NCBI GenBank assembly: GCA_002407045.1
Contig: DHKB01000019.1
Span: 7,031 to 71,030 of the forward strand
Direction: 5' to 3'
DNA: 64,000 nucleotides
DNA from: Candidatus Bruticola papionis
Lineage (GTDB): Bacteria > Vulcanimicrobiota > Xenobia > Xenobiales > Xenobiaceae
Below, piece by piece: positions 14,598 to 24,044 of this stretch (position 1 is the stretch's first letter; the number at the start of each line of letters is the position of its first letter). The notes under the pieces were generated by a model. The model saw nothing but the letters and a program-made list of their open reading frames with translations, ran no database searches and was not told where the DNA came from. The translations under genes were made by a program, and so were the position numbers.

Positions 14598-17297
14598 ATG
14601 GAATTGAAAGCTTATCAAAAAGATATTATTGCCGACTTAAAGCGTTATTTGGAAATAATGCAAGAACAAAAAAATTATATAAAGGCTTTTGCTAGTTTCT
14701 GGGAAGAAAAGAGCGCTCCCAATTTAGGCCAATATCAAGATCTTTTGCCAGGCGTACCTAATCTTTGCTTTAAAGTTCCTACTGGCGGTGGCAAAACTAT
14801 TTTAGCTTGTGCCTCTTTGCAACCTATTTTTGCTGCTCTACCTTTGCAAAAAATAAAGGCTGTCGTTTGGTTAGTTCCTTCTGAAGCTATTCTCACTCAA
14901 ACTCTCAAAGCTCTTAAAGATCCGCGCCATCCTTATCGCCAAAAAATAGACGCCGATTTTTTTAGCCGAGTTTCTGCCTATAGCAAACAAGAATTGCTTA
15001 ATGGCCAAAATTTTAATCCTACTATTGTCAATGAGCAGCTTTCCATAATGGTGCTCTCTTACGATTCTTTCCGCAGCAGCAATAGGGAAGGCTTGAAAGC
15101 TTATAAAGAAAACTCCAATTTGGCTATCTTTACCAAAGTATTGGGCACTCCGGAAAATCCTATCGCTAAAGCTGATGAAACAGCCCTTTTCCAAATTATC
15201 AACCAATTAAATCCGGTTATTATTGTCGATGAAAGTCACCACGCCCGCACTAAATTAAGTTGGGAAATGTTGCAAAACTTTAATCCCGCTTTTGTGCTCG
15301 ATTTGACAGCTACGCCTAAAAAAGAAAGCAATATTATTTCTTATACTGACGCTATCCAGCTTAAAAAAGAACATATGGTAAAGTTGCCAGTTATTGTTTA
15401 TAACCGCAATAGGCAAGAAGATGTGTTGGTCGATGCTATCGATTTGCGCCGCAATTTAGAAGAAATTGCTCAAAAGCAACAAGAAGCTACTGGCCGCTAC
15501 ATTAGGCCTATCGTGCTTTTCCAAGCTCAACCCAAAGGCAAAGAAGAGGCGGCTACTTTTGAAAAATTGCGTCAAAAATTAGTTGAAGTAGGTATTCCCG
15601 CTGAAGAAATTGCTATTCGCACTTCCGAAGTTAATGAGCTGAAAAATGTCGATTTGCTTTCTCCCAAGTGCAAAATTCGCTTTATAATTACAGTCAACGC
15701 TTTAAAAGAAGGCTGGGACTGTCCCTTTGCCTATATTTTGGCTTCTTTAGCTAACCGCACTAGTCAAATAGATGTAGAACAAATTTTGGGTCGCATTTTG
15801 CGTTTGCCTTATACTGCTGCCAATATCGAAAAGCCCTTAAATATGTCTTACGTTTTGACGTCTTCGGAAAATTTTCAAGAAACGATAAAACGCATTGTCA
15901 AAGGCTTAAATGACGCCGGCTTTAGTGATGAAGATTATCGCTTATCTAATCAAGCTTCTTTATCAGCTGCTCAAGTTACTGGCCAAATGACTATGAGCTT
16001 GACTATTCCTGAACTTCCCCAAGCAGAAACTGTAACTGATAGTCAAACTGGCATGCTGGCAGCAGAAGAAAATGACGAGGAATTTTTTGAAGGCTTTGGC
16101 AACTTTGATAGTGCCAGCGTTAGTGAAGCTTTAGAGCGTCGCCAAGCGGAAAAAGTTGCGGCTATTTCTGGTGAAGAGCAAACCACAAGCCAAGCCTTGC
16201 TTATGCTTGAAGAAGCAAATCAAGCTGTACTTTCTTACGATAAAGCTTTGGAAGCTGCCGCTAAAAATAGTTTTTCTTTAGGCAAAGTTCCGGCTCGTGA
16301 AGTTCGCGCTCAAGTTAAAGCCTATCCGGTTAAGGCTAAATTCCGCGAAGATATTGAAAATTTGCGTCTGCCTCAGTTTTTCTTAAAAATTCCTGAAGGC
16401 TCCCTTTTTGAACAAGATGGAGAAGCTTTTTTAGAGCGAGAATCTTTAGTTAAGGGTATTTCTTTTAAACAAGAAAATATTTGCATCGATTTTGAGGAAG
16501 ACAGAGACGAAATAATGCAAATAGACGTCATTGAAGGTGAAGGTGGTTTGCCTAAAGCTCTGATGATGAAAAGCAATGATGTAGCTATATTTAAAGAATA
16601 TTTCGATTCTCTCCCTCCCGAGCGCAGGATCGCCTATTGTAAAGCTATCATTTTAGAGAAAATTAACCGTCTGAATATGGTAAGCTCAAAACACTTAGAA
16701 GAGTATATTGGGCGCATTGTAGCTAGTATGACTCGCGATCAGCTCTCAAGTTTAGAAAAAAATCCTTTGCGTTATGCCGATAAAATAAAGCAAACTATCC
16801 AAGATATTTTAGCTAAACGCTATAAAAAGGCTTTCAATACTCAGCTAGCAGCAGGTAAAATTGTTTGCCATCCTGCCTATCAATTGCCTATAGCTATTGC
16901 TCCAACTAGAGTTACTTCGGCTTATGCTCATTCACTTTATAAAGCCGAAGAAGAAATGAACTCTTTAGAAACTGAATTGGTACTTCGACTCACTAATTTA
17001 AATAATATCCGCTGGTGGCATCGCAATTTAGCTAATACTGGTTTTTTCATAAACGGATTCACTAAACATTATCCAGATTTTATTATCAAAACGGAAAGCG
17101 GAAATATTGTTTTAGCTGAAACTAAAGGGGAGCATTTAGCTAACGAAGATAGCAAACTAAAGATCAATTTAGGCCGATCCTGGAGTGCAGCTGCTGGCGA
17201 TAAGTTTAAATATTTTATGGTCTTTGCCGAGGCCGAAAAAGCCCTAGACGGCGCCTTTGGTATGAACGACTTTATCGATATATTGAAAGAATTGTGA
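14598..17297 (+). CDS. res: Type III restriction-modification system, restriction/helicase subunit Res
   Basis: Res is the ATP-dependent SF2 translocase and nuclease that cuts DNA when two unmodified sites are detected. Visible: Walker A VPTGGGKT (about residue 60), DExH box VDESHH, motif III LTATPKK, motif V KEGWDCPFAY, motif VI QILGRILRLP, and a C-terminal PD-(D/E)XK nuclease PDFIIKTESGN...LAETKGEH. The 899-residue length is normal. An AGGGAG site precedes the ATG. With Mod it forms a complete system, so it should restrict unmodified incoming DNA. Confidence 0.92.
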   Translation: MELKAYQKDIIADLKRYLEIMQEQKNYIKAFASFWEEKSAPNLGQYQDLLPGVPNLCFKVPTGGGKTILACASLQPIFAALPLQKIKAVVWLVPSEAILTQTLKALKDPRHPYRQKIDADFFSRVSAYSKQELLNGQNFNPTIVNEQLSIMVLSYDSFRSSNREGLKAYKENSNLAIFTKVLGTPENPIAKADETALFQIINQLNPVIIVDESHHARTKLSWEMLQNFNPAFVLDLTATPKKESNIISYTDAIQLKKEHMVKLPVIVYNRNRQEDVLVDAIDLRRNLEEIAQKQQEATGRYIRPIVLFQAQPKGKEEAATFEKLRQKLVEVGIPAEEIAIRTSEVNELKNVDLLSPKCKIRFIITVNALKEGWDCPFAYILASLANRTSQIDVEQILGRILRLPYTAANIEKPLNMSYVLTSSENFQETIKRIVKGLNDAGFSDEDYRLSNQASLSAAQVTGQMTMSLTIPELPQAETVTDSQTGMLAAEENDEEFFEGFGNFDSASVSEALERRQAEKVAAISGEEQTTSQALLMLEEANQAVLSYDKALEAAAKNSFSLGKVPAREVRAQVKAYPVKAKFREDIENLRLPQFFLKIPEGSLFEQDGEAFLERESLVKGISFKQENICIDFEEDRDEIMQIDVIEGEGGLPKALMMKSNDVAIFKEYFDSLPPERRIAYCKAIILEKINRLNMVSSKHLEEYIGRIVASMTRDQLSSLEKNPLRYADKIKQTIQDILAKRYKKAFNTQLAAGKIVCHPAYQLPIAIAPTRVTSAYAHSLYKAEEEMNSLETELVLRLTNLNNIRWWHRNLANTGFFINGFTKHYPDFIIKTESGNIVLAETKGEHLANEDSKLKINLGRSWSAAAGDKFKYFMVFAEAEKALDGAFGMNDFIDILKEL

Positions 17298-17333
17298 AAA
17301 TAGCTAAAAAATATTACCGCCAACAGAATAAAT

Positions 17334-17387
17334 TAGGCGCAGTTTTACATTTTGGCTGTGTAGCTAATAGTATAAAAACTGCGCCTA
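17334..17387. terminator. long-stem inverted repeat between convergent res and HD genes
   Basis: TAGGCGCAGTTTT (17334-17346) and AAAACTGCGCCTA (17375-17387) form a perfect 13-bp stem with a 28-nt loop. It lies just after res and just before the end of the minus-strand HD gene, so it probably serves as a shared terminator, although flanking T runs are poor. Confidence 0.55.
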
Positions 17388-17393
17388 CTAAGG

Positions 17394-17969
17394 TTAAATG
17401 TTGCCTTTTAAGCCGATAGCTTCGGCGTTTTCTCTCATGCCGTCGATAGTTTCTTTGATAACTTCGTCTAAGGTTTTGCCTAAGATCTCGCAACCGTGCA
17501 AAATTAGAGCGCGATCTACGTTGGCCGCAAAGCGCTTATCTTTGAACTTTTTCTTAGCTGATTTAACTTCCAAATCTAAAACGCTTTTGGAAGGATGGAC
17601 TAAGCAAGCTGCTCCAATTAAGCCGGTCAATTCGTCGATAGTGTAGAGCGTTTTTTCCATCAAGCTTTGCGGCTCCACATCTACACAAATTCCGTAGCCG
17701 TGACTTTGTACAGCGTGAATGTAAAACTCGTCGACGCCGTGTTGACGCATAATTTCGGCCACTTTTTTGCAATGCTCATCTGGATATTGCTCGTAGTCCA
17801 AGTCGTGCAATAAACCTACTACGCCCCAAAGATCTTCGTCTTCACCATTTAAACGAGCGAAATGGCGCATTACCGCTTCAACTGCTAAAGCGTGCTTGAG
17901 CAATTCTGGCTTTTGATTATATTCTGTCAATAAATTCCAGGCTTCATCTCTAGTTAATTTTTTCACCAT
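17394..17969 (-). CDS. HD-domain phosphohydrolase-like protein
   Basis: The 191-residue cytoplasmic protein has an HD metal-binding fold: KHALAVEAVMRHFA (first His), LLHDLDYEQYPDEH (the HD pair), AVQSHGYG (further His). Proteins of this subtype (HDIG-type hydrolases near COG2316-like sequences) are metal-dependent phosphohydrolases of unknown substrate. The frame could start with GTG at 17978, but I prefer the ATG at 17967-17969 because a GAGG site lies right before it. It is a single gene between convergent and same-strand neighbours. The substrate cannot be predicted. Confidence 0.8.
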   Translation of the reverse strand: MVKKLTRDEAWNLLTEYNQKPELLKHALAVEAVMRHFARLNGEDEDLWGVVGLLHDLDYEQYPDEHCKKVAEIMRQHGVDEFYIHAVQSHGYGICVDVEPQSLMEKTLYTIDELTGLIGAACLVHPSKSVLDLEVKSAKKKFKDKRFAANVDRALILHGCEILGKTLDEVIKETIDGMRENAEAIGLKGNI

Positions 17970-18064
17970 AAACCTCACAAATATATAAACAAAAATCGCG
18001 GTTCCTTTTTGCGGTTTTTGGCATATACCTTTTTAGCAAGTTCAAGTTTTGCCAAAAATCAACC

Positions 18065-18880
18065 TCAATTAGAATTGGAAGTTTCTTCGTTTATTGGGGC
18101 TGGCATCTGCAATTGCTGAGCTGGAAAAAGCTTGCTCAACAATTGAAAGAAAAAAGTATTAGAGCTTTGCTCTTTTAAGCGCTCGCGTATGTAGTGGCGA
18201 ATCGTTCCCAATTGCCTTTTGGTTGTCACCATAAAAAAGACAATGGTCAAAGCAGCTGGAGCTAAGAAAAAGACCGCTTCTCCATATCTTTTCAAAAGAA
18301 TAGTGGCTCCGATAGCTCCAGTAATAAAGCATCCGATAACAGCATAATAATGTAATACTTTGTTGAGCTCTTTTTTATCATGGTGCACTATATACTTAAA
18401 CAAAGCTTCAGCGCTGCTGCGTAAATTGCCAGTACACATAGTTGAAGCAAAAGGCAATCCGTGCACACGACGGAAAGTTTCTACTTGCATAGCGCAAACA
18501 AAGGCAATAAGGGCATTGACAAGATAATCTAAATGGCCTTTGGGAATAAATATAATTGAAGATAAACAACAAATTTCCAAAAAAAGCACACTTTGATGCC
18601 AGCCTATTTTATGAACTGCAGAAATTTTATGGTGCAAAAATTCGGCCACTAACACTCCGCAAGCATAAGCAAAGATAGCAACCATATATTTTATGCAAAT
18701 GTGCCACTCACCGTTAGCAGCATGTAAACCGCAAAATACTATATTACCAGTTACAGCATTAGCAAATACTTCGCCGCGAAATAAATAGCTATAAATATCT
18801 AAAAAACCGCCCGCCAAACTTAAAATACAAGCTGCAGCAATGTGCTCATTATTATTATTTATAACTGCCGGAGTGCTCAT
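18065..18880 (-). CDS. YoaK/DUF1275 family membrane protein
   Basis: The protein has about six hydrophobic segments and the DUF1275 signature patterns AGGFLDIYSYLFRGEVFANAVTG and NIVF near the start and MCTGNLRSS in the middle. The family is found widely in bacteria; some members are proposed to act in transport but none is firmly characterised. Length 271 is slightly above the usual 220-240 because of a polar C-terminal tail (after residue 225) rich in Gln, Pro and Asn. A GAGG site lies 11 nt before the ATG. Confidence 0.85.
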   Translation of the reverse strand: MSTPAVINNNNEHIAAACILSLAGGFLDIYSYLFRGEVFANAVTGNIVFCGLHAANGEWHICIKYMVAIFAYACGVLVAEFLHHKISAVHKIGWHQSVLFLEICCLSSIIFIPKGHLDYLVNALIAFVCAMQVETFRRVHGLPFASTMCTGNLRSSAEALFKYIVHHDKKELNKVLHYYAVIGCFITGAIGATILLKRYGEAVFFLAPAALTIVFFMVTTKRQLGTIRHYIRERLKEQSSNTFFFQLLSKLFPAQQLQMPAPINEETSNSN

Positions 18881-19211
18881 AAGAAAAATACCTCAAATTG
18901 TCGCCTAAAATTAGCACAATGCTATAGACAATACAAGCAAAAATAAACTACTTTTGTATACAAAGACTGTGAACTTAGCCAAGTGCAAGTAGGGGAGCTT
19001 TCTATTTGTATATACATATAGCAAATAAATAAAAATATCAACAAATTATGTCTTGTTTTTAATACACAAAGAGGAGCTTGTGTGGTGGGCAAAGTCAACT
19101 TTAGCCCCAATATATGCATGATGTATAGCCAACTAATCGGATATATTGACAAATTTATAAAGTTCGTTAAAGTAAAAAGCAGGAAATATCCTTTTGAGAG
19201 TGAAGGATTAG
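18881..19211. promoter_or_regulatory. divergent intergenic region between YoaK-type and DUF4417 genes
   Basis: This AT-rich gap of 331 bases holds no convincing gene. On the minus strand TTGTAT (18931-18936) and TAATTT (18908-18913) with a 17-base spacer form a candidate promoter for the YoaK-type gene. On the plus strand TTGACA (19146-19151) and TAAAGT (19168-19173) with 16 bases between form a candidate promoter for the DUF4417 gene. The open frame at 18922-19152 (minus) has no ribosome site and no family features. Confidence 0.35.
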
Positions 19212-19919
19212 TTGCGTATGAAAAAAAGTGTGGTGGATGACGCTTTTAGCTCTTATTTAATAGAAAAGGCATTCTTTGAGGGTAAAATTGAAATGCCTTG
19301 TATAGCTAAGCCCGAAAGTATCATAATTCCCGAGGCTTTAATTCCTTTTTCTCAGAGACGATCCACCACCACTTATAGCGAATTTGTCCATTTTTATGAG
19401 TACGATGAAAAATTCGCTAGTGTCATGAGTTCAACCAACAAATTTTTGGACGAATTGCGCCGTTTCAAAGGGGTCATTTCTCCTGATTGCTCTCTTTATA
19501 CCGACATGCCTTTGGTTGTGCAAATGGCCAACACTTACTTGAATAGGGCAGTAGGGGCTTTCTTTCAATCTCAGGGTCTTTACGTTATTCCCAATATTCG
19601 CTGGGGCGACGAGCGCAGCTATTCACCCCAATGCGAAAAATTTGCTTTTTTAGGTGTTGAAAAGAATAGCATAGTGTCTATTGGTACTTACGGTTGCATT
19701 AGGGGCAAAGAAAATAAGCGTCGCTTTCAAAAAGGTTTAGAAGCTATGCTTATTGAGCTTTCTCCGCGTGTGGTTGTCGTTTATGGCGCTATGCCAAAAG
19801 ATGTATTTGCCGATTACTTAAACTACGCCGATTTCCACCGTTTTAACGATTGGATTAGCGATAAAAAAGGCAACTACGTGCGCCGCATTATCGCCGATCA
19901 ACAATATTTCGATTTTTAG
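19212..19919 (+). CDS. DUF4417 family protein
   Basis: The 235-residue soluble protein fits DUF4417: HFYEYDEKF near the front, GVISPDCSLYTDMPLVVQ in the middle, then IPNIRWGDERSY, a segment ending SIGTYGCI, and a C-terminal LSPRVVVVYGAMP. The family occurs often in phages, plasmids and Firmicutes accessory regions and has no known function. The frame may begin with TTG at 19212 or with ATG at 19218; a GAAGGA site at 19202-19207 could serve either. It ends 9 bases before the convergent uvrC. No partner gene is evident. Confidence 0.75.
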   Translation: MRMKKSVVDDAFSSYLIEKAFFEGKIEMPCIAKPESIIIPEALIPFSQRRSTTTYSEFVHFYEYDEKFASVMSSTNKFLDELRRFKGVISPDCSLYTDMPLVVQMANTYLNRAVGAFFQSQGLYVIPNIRWGDERSYSPQCEKFAFLGVEKNSIVSIGTYGCIRGKENKRRFQKGLEAMLIELSPRVVVVYGAMPKDVFADYLNYADFHRFNDWISDKKGNYVRRIIADQQYFDF

Positions 19920-19928
19920 TCTTTTCTT

Positions 19929-21968
19929 TTAATCATTTTCTTGCAAAGCTTTAATGATCTTGTCAGCCATTTTTTTACCTATGCCAGGCAAGCGTTGTAA
20001 TTCTTCTGCGTTAGCTAGCTTTAAAGCGGCTAAATCAGTAAAATGGGTGCGCAGCAATTTTATATATTTGGGGCCCAGTCCGGGAATATCTGCTAGTACA
20101 GAATGGAGCATACCTTTGCCACGCAAGTTGCGATGGAAAGTAATGGCAAAGCGGTGGGCTTCGTTGCGCAGGTGGGTCACCATATTATAGGCTTTAGAAT
20201 TAAGCGGCAATAGAATAGACGTTTGGCGTCCAGGTAGGAAAATCTCTTCTTGGCGTTTGGCTAAGCCAGCTAAAGCAATACTTTTATCTAAGCCAAGTTT
20301 TTCCAAAATGGCTTGAGCTGCACCTAGTTGGCCTAAGCCTCCATCTACAATTATTAAATCTGGAGTTGAATCCAAACTTACATCTTCTTTAGCTAAATTA
20401 TCGGTATTATTGTCCTGTAAATTTCGCTTGTTTTGGCAAAGATGGCTCAACCGACGTTCCAAAACTTGGCTCATCATAGCAAAGTCGTTAGGTTCATCCA
20501 TGCCCTTTATTTTAAATTTGCGATAGTGAGAGCGATGGGGCAGCCCGTGTTCAAACACTACCATAGAACCGACGGAGAATTTGCCCTGAATATTGGAAAT
20601 ATCATAACATTCCATACGCCAAGGTGTGTGGGGTAAGTTTAAAGCGTCTTTTAATTCACTTAATGCTTCTTGGCGCAATTCTCGTTGTGAAGGGGCATGT
20701 AATTCGTCGTCTAGAAAACGCTTGGCATTTTCTTTAGTGCCGAGCAAAATTTGTTTCTTCTCACCTCGCTGAGGTTGCTCAAATTTGACTTTGCGTTTGG
20801 CCATCTCGCTAAGCCAAGTTTGGAGCAATTCTTTATTGCTAGGCTCAGTTTCCACAGCGATAAGAGCTGGTGGACGGCCATTTTCGCTATAATATCGCTG
20901 AATAAAGTCAGCTAAGTCTGCTTCATGTTGATTATCTAAGCGCACTTCCAAAACAAAGTTTTGCTGCCCTTGCAATTTGCCTTCTCGAACTTGACGCACA
21001 ACTGCTGCACAAATGGAACGTCCTTGATCATAGGCTAAACTTATATAATCTTCGTCTAAATCACTTTGCAAAAGAATTTGCTGCTTTTGATCGAGAATTT
21101 CCAAACTTTGCAAAGTATCGCGCAATTTGGCGCACTCTTCATAGTTTAATAAAGCAGCTTGCTCAGCTATCTCTTGGCGCAATTGAGCAGCCAATTTGCT
21201 AGTATGGCCACTTAAAAACTTAGCCGCTTTTTCTACTTGAGAAGTATATTCTTGAGCGCTCACATATCCAGTACAAGGAGCGGTACATAAATTTATATGA
21301 TAATAAAGGCAAGGACGCTCACGCTTTTTATCTAGCTTTTCTTGGCAAGGACGCAATTTGAAAAGCTTTTGCACGGTGCTTTTAGTGCGTTTAACCGACA
21401 TAGCTTCGCCTGCATAAGGGCCAAAGCAAGTGCCGCGCAATTTGCCATTACTGCGTACTATGCGCAAACGGGGATACTTTTCAAAAGTGGTTAACTCTAA
21501 ATAGGGGTAACTTTTATCATCGCGGAAGAGGATATTAAAGTAAGGACGGTGCTTTTTTATAAGCACATTTTCTAAAATGAGCGCTTCCATCTCCGTATTG
21601 ACAGTTATGATGTCAAAATTGCGCACCAAACTCACCATCCAGCGAGTTTTTTCCGTCAAATTTTTAGAATGAAAATAGGAGCGAACTCTATTTTTCAAAC
21701 AGGCCGATTTACCAACGTAAATTACGCGATGGCGTTCGTCTCGCATAAGATAGACGCCCGGACAAGAGGGGAGCGTCTCCAACTTTTCCTTTAAAAAAGG
21801 ATGAATATTTTCTACGCTGTCCGGGCGTTCTTCTTCTGTAATTACATTTTGCGGACGCGGCAACTTAGGAAGAGCTTCTTCTTTATTTTCTACCTTCGTT
21901 TTTTTTACGGAAGATATCGCTAATAAAGCATCTCCAACCGCATCGGCTCGCCTTTTATTCCTTGACAT
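19929..21968 (-). CDS. uvrC: UvrC, excinuclease ABC subunit C
   Basis: UvrC makes both incisions around a DNA lesion bound by UvrB in nucleotide excision repair. The GIY-YIG domain reads CPGVYLM ... VIYVGKS with Arg in LKNRVRSYF and the catalytic Glu in ALILENVLIKKHRP; then a Cys-rich stretch CLYYHINLCTAPC, a UVR motif near LNYEECAKLRDTL, the RNase H-like endonuclease with YDISNIQG and VDGGLGQL, and a C-terminal helix-hairpin-helix pair (DIPGLGPKYIKLL, RLPGIGKKMADKI). At 679 residues it is longer than usual because of about 55 extra basic/acidic residues before the GIY-YIG domain. It is the last gene of the envelope cluster and has no strong ribosome site. Confidence 0.95.
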   Translation of the reverse strand: MSRNKRRADAVGDALLAISSVKKTKVENKEEALPKLPRPQNVITEEERPDSVENIHPFLKEKLETLPSCPGVYLMRDERHRVIYVGKSACLKNRVRSYFHSKNLTEKTRWMVSLVRNFDIITVNTEMEALILENVLIKKHRPYFNILFRDDKSYPYLELTTFEKYPRLRIVRSNGKLRGTCFGPYAGEAMSVKRTKSTVQKLFKLRPCQEKLDKKRERPCLYYHINLCTAPCTGYVSAQEYTSQVEKAAKFLSGHTSKLAAQLRQEIAEQAALLNYEECAKLRDTLQSLEILDQKQQILLQSDLDEDYISLAYDQGRSICAAVVRQVREGKLQGQQNFVLEVRLDNQHEADLADFIQRYYSENGRPPALIAVETEPSNKELLQTWLSEMAKRKVKFEQPQRGEKKQILLGTKENAKRFLDDELHAPSQRELRQEALSELKDALNLPHTPWRMECYDISNIQGKFSVGSMVVFEHGLPHRSHYRKFKIKGMDEPNDFAMMSQVLERRLSHLCQNKRNLQDNNTDNLAKEDVSLDSTPDLIIVDGGLGQLGAAQAILEKLGLDKSIALAGLAKRQEEIFLPGRQTSILLPLNSKAYNMVTHLRNEAHRFAITFHRNLRGKGMLHSVLADIPGLGPKYIKLLRTHFTDLAALKLANAEELQRLPGIGKKMADKIIKALQEND

Positions 21969-22017
21969 AAGCTATCTTAAGAGGACTTGCTTTTGACGAA
22001 CTAGGTTAAATATTAGC

Positions 22018-24039
22018 CTATTGTACGTCGCGAGTAATCTTATTGTCTTTTTTGATCTCTTCTTCAATCTTAGCGCGTAACTTAGCTTCTTCAGCTTTGT
22101 CAACAGCGGTAAGCTTGGCAATAGTAGGATCCTTTTTCCAAGCTTCGCCCTCTTGTTGGGCAGCTTTTATATCGTCTTGGCTAAGTTCAGCAGATAATTT
22201 ATGATCTACTAAAAATTGAGCTTCACGAATTGCTAATTTCAATTGCAAATCGTTATCGGAACCTATTTTATTGGTAGGTCTCGATTCAAAGGCAATATCC
22301 GGCTTAATACCTTTAAGGTGAATATCCTTATCTTTAGGAGTAAGGTAGTGAGCTATAGTTATTTTTAAAGCGCCACCATCACTGAAAGGCTGCAAACCTT
22401 GGACGCTGCCTTTTCCGTAGGTAGTTTCGCCCACTATTAAAGCGCGTCGATAGTCTTTCATAGCACCGGAAGTAATTTCCGAAGCGCTGGCCGAGAAGCG
22501 ATTGACCAAAACGACCAAAGGCAACTTGGTACTGTTTTTGGAATTGGAGAAATAGGGCTCGCTGTAATTCAGACGTGGGTTAACTACGCTGGTTACTAAG
22601 CTTTTATTAGGCAAAAATTCAGAGCACAAACCAATAGCTGCATCGATATAGCCGCCGCCATTATTGCGCAAATCTACTATGAGGGCCTTAGCTCCATCTT
22701 TAACTAGATCGTTTAAAGCGGCGCCAAATTCTTGGGTAGTTTCTGAACCAAAGAAGCGTACTCGCAAGTAACCTATATCGTTAGGCAACATTTTGCCATT
22801 GACGCTAGGCACGTGAATACTAGTGCGTTGCAAAGCCACTTCAAAATTTTTGCCGTCGCGTTGCATACTCAAAACTACTGTGCTGCCCACTTTGCCCCTA
22901 ATCATAGCGGCAGCTGTGTCCATATCTAAACTGCTAGTTTTTTTGCCGTCGATAGCCATAATTTTATCGCCAGGACGTACATCTTTAAGAGCAGCCGGTG
23001 TACCTTCGATAGGTTCGATAACAGTAAGCTGGCGGTTATTTTGCCAGTCAGCTTCCAAATAGATGCCCACTCCACCGTAATCGCTGGCTCCCAATTGCTC
23101 TTGAAGTATCTTTACATCTTCCGGAGGCAAAGCCATGCTAAAAGGATCATTGATGGCGCAAATCATGCCATTTAAGGCGCTGTATAACAAATAAGTATCG
23201 GTAAGAACAACTGGCTTGCCATCAGCGTCTTTTATTATTTCCGAGTCGTCTGTATCTAATTCGGTTTTATCAGAATTGACTGAGTCGCGGCTGACCGCTT
23301 GCGGATCCTTAAGTACTTGTTTCTCTAAAGATTGCTCACTGTCAATGTCGTCTTTTTCGGCCTTTTTGTCGTCAGCTTTGATGCCTTTGGCTTTTTTGTC
23401 GTTGGCGTCGAGTTCAGCTAATCTAGTTTTGATGGCTTTTTCTAATTGCCGACGGTGAATAAAGCGCTGATTTTCAGGCAATTTAGCTATTCTGGCCAAA
23501 GCTTGCTCAAATTCTGTATCCAGAACTTGCAGCAACTCTTTGTCGCTCATTTTCTCGATCTTGGTTTCATCGAGTTTAGCTACGCCCAAATCTCGGTGGC
23601 CGAATTTATCTAAGCAATAGTTGATGCCTTCCAAGGCTCCGTTGACTAACTGAGCTGTAGACACTTCGCGAATATATTGCTTCTGAATGGAAGCTAAAGA
23701 ATCGCGTAAGGCTGAACCAGCTATTAAAGAGCTTGGATGAGTATCTTTATTCTGGCTGCTGAAGTCTATTTTGGCTGCAGTCAGATCGATAGGAATTTCT
23801 CTGGAATTTTCTTTGGGCTTACTATAGAGAAAGAGAAATGGCACTATCAAAATCACAATGATAATGCTCAAAAGAGAGTCGAAAAGTATCTTCCTTAGTC
23901 TGCTTCGAGAAGCAGATCCGGACTTAACAGTTGTGGATTCAGACTCTTTCTCAGAGACCGCTTTCACTGTAGTTAAGTCCGAGAGTTTTGCCTTCGATTC
24001 TGTGCTTTGCTTTATTTCTTCAGCAGCTTTGTTACTCAT
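22018..24039 (-). CDS. S41 family C-terminal processing protease, membrane anchored (third in the row)
   Basis: A periplasmic tail-specific protease. It has a 50-residue cytoplasmic stretch, one transmembrane helix (about 51-72), a helical N-terminal part with a charged Lys/Asp-rich insert (about 215-270), a PDZ domain (YGGVGIYLEADW ... VRPGDKIMAIDGKK) and the S41 core. The Ser-Lys dyad is intact: Ser518 in FSASASEITSGAM and Lys543 in GETTYGKGSVQ, 25 residues apart as in Prc and CtpB. At 673 residues it is the longest of the three paralogues here. Its ATG lies 5 bases after the stop of the second protease and lacks a clear ribosome site, which suggests coupled translation. Substrates are unknown; envelope hydrolases are the usual type. 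Confidence 0.9.
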   Translation of the reverse strand: MSNKAAEEIKQSTESKAKLSDLTTVKAVSEKESESTTVKSGSASRSRLRKILFDSLLSIIIVILIVPFLFLYSKPKENSREIPIDLTAAKIDFSSQNKDTHPSSLIAGSALRDSLASIQKQYIREVSTAQLVNGALEGINYCLDKFGHRDLGVAKLDETKIEKMSDKELLQVLDTEFEQALARIAKLPENQRFIHRRQLEKAIKTRLAELDANDKKAKGIKADDKKAEKDDIDSEQSLEKQVLKDPQAVSRDSVNSDKTELDTDDSEIIKDADGKPVVLTDTYLLYSALNGMICAINDPFSMALPPEDVKILQEQLGASDYGGVGIYLEADWQNNRQLTVIEPIEGTPAALKDVRPGDKIMAIDGKKTSSLDMDTAAAMIRGKVGSTVVLSMQRDGKNFEVALQRTSIHVPSVNGKMLPNDIGYLRVRFFGSETTQEFGAALNDLVKDGAKALIVDLRNNGGGYIDAAIGLCSEFLPNKSLVTSVVNPRLNYSEPYFSNSKNSTKLPLVVLVNRFSASASEITSGAMKDYRRALIVGETTYGKGSVQGLQPFSDGGALKITIAHYLTPKDKDIHLKGIKPDIAFESRPTNKIGSDNDLQLKLAIREAQFLVDHKLSAELSQDDIKAAQQEGEAWKKDPTIAKLTAVDKAEEAKLRAKIEEEIKKDNKITRDVQ

Positions 24040-24044
24040 AATTT

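Noticed and set aside
12831..17297. Possibility that the methyltransferase/helicase pair is a new defence system
   Set aside because: DPPYNTG plus FAGSGTT in one protein and DExH helicase plus PD-(D/E)XK in the other are the standard Type III Mod and Res.
18922..19152. Minus-strand 76-codon frame upstream of the YoaK-type gene
   Set aside because: AT-rich, no ribosome site, composition unlike neighbours and overlapping the likely promoters.
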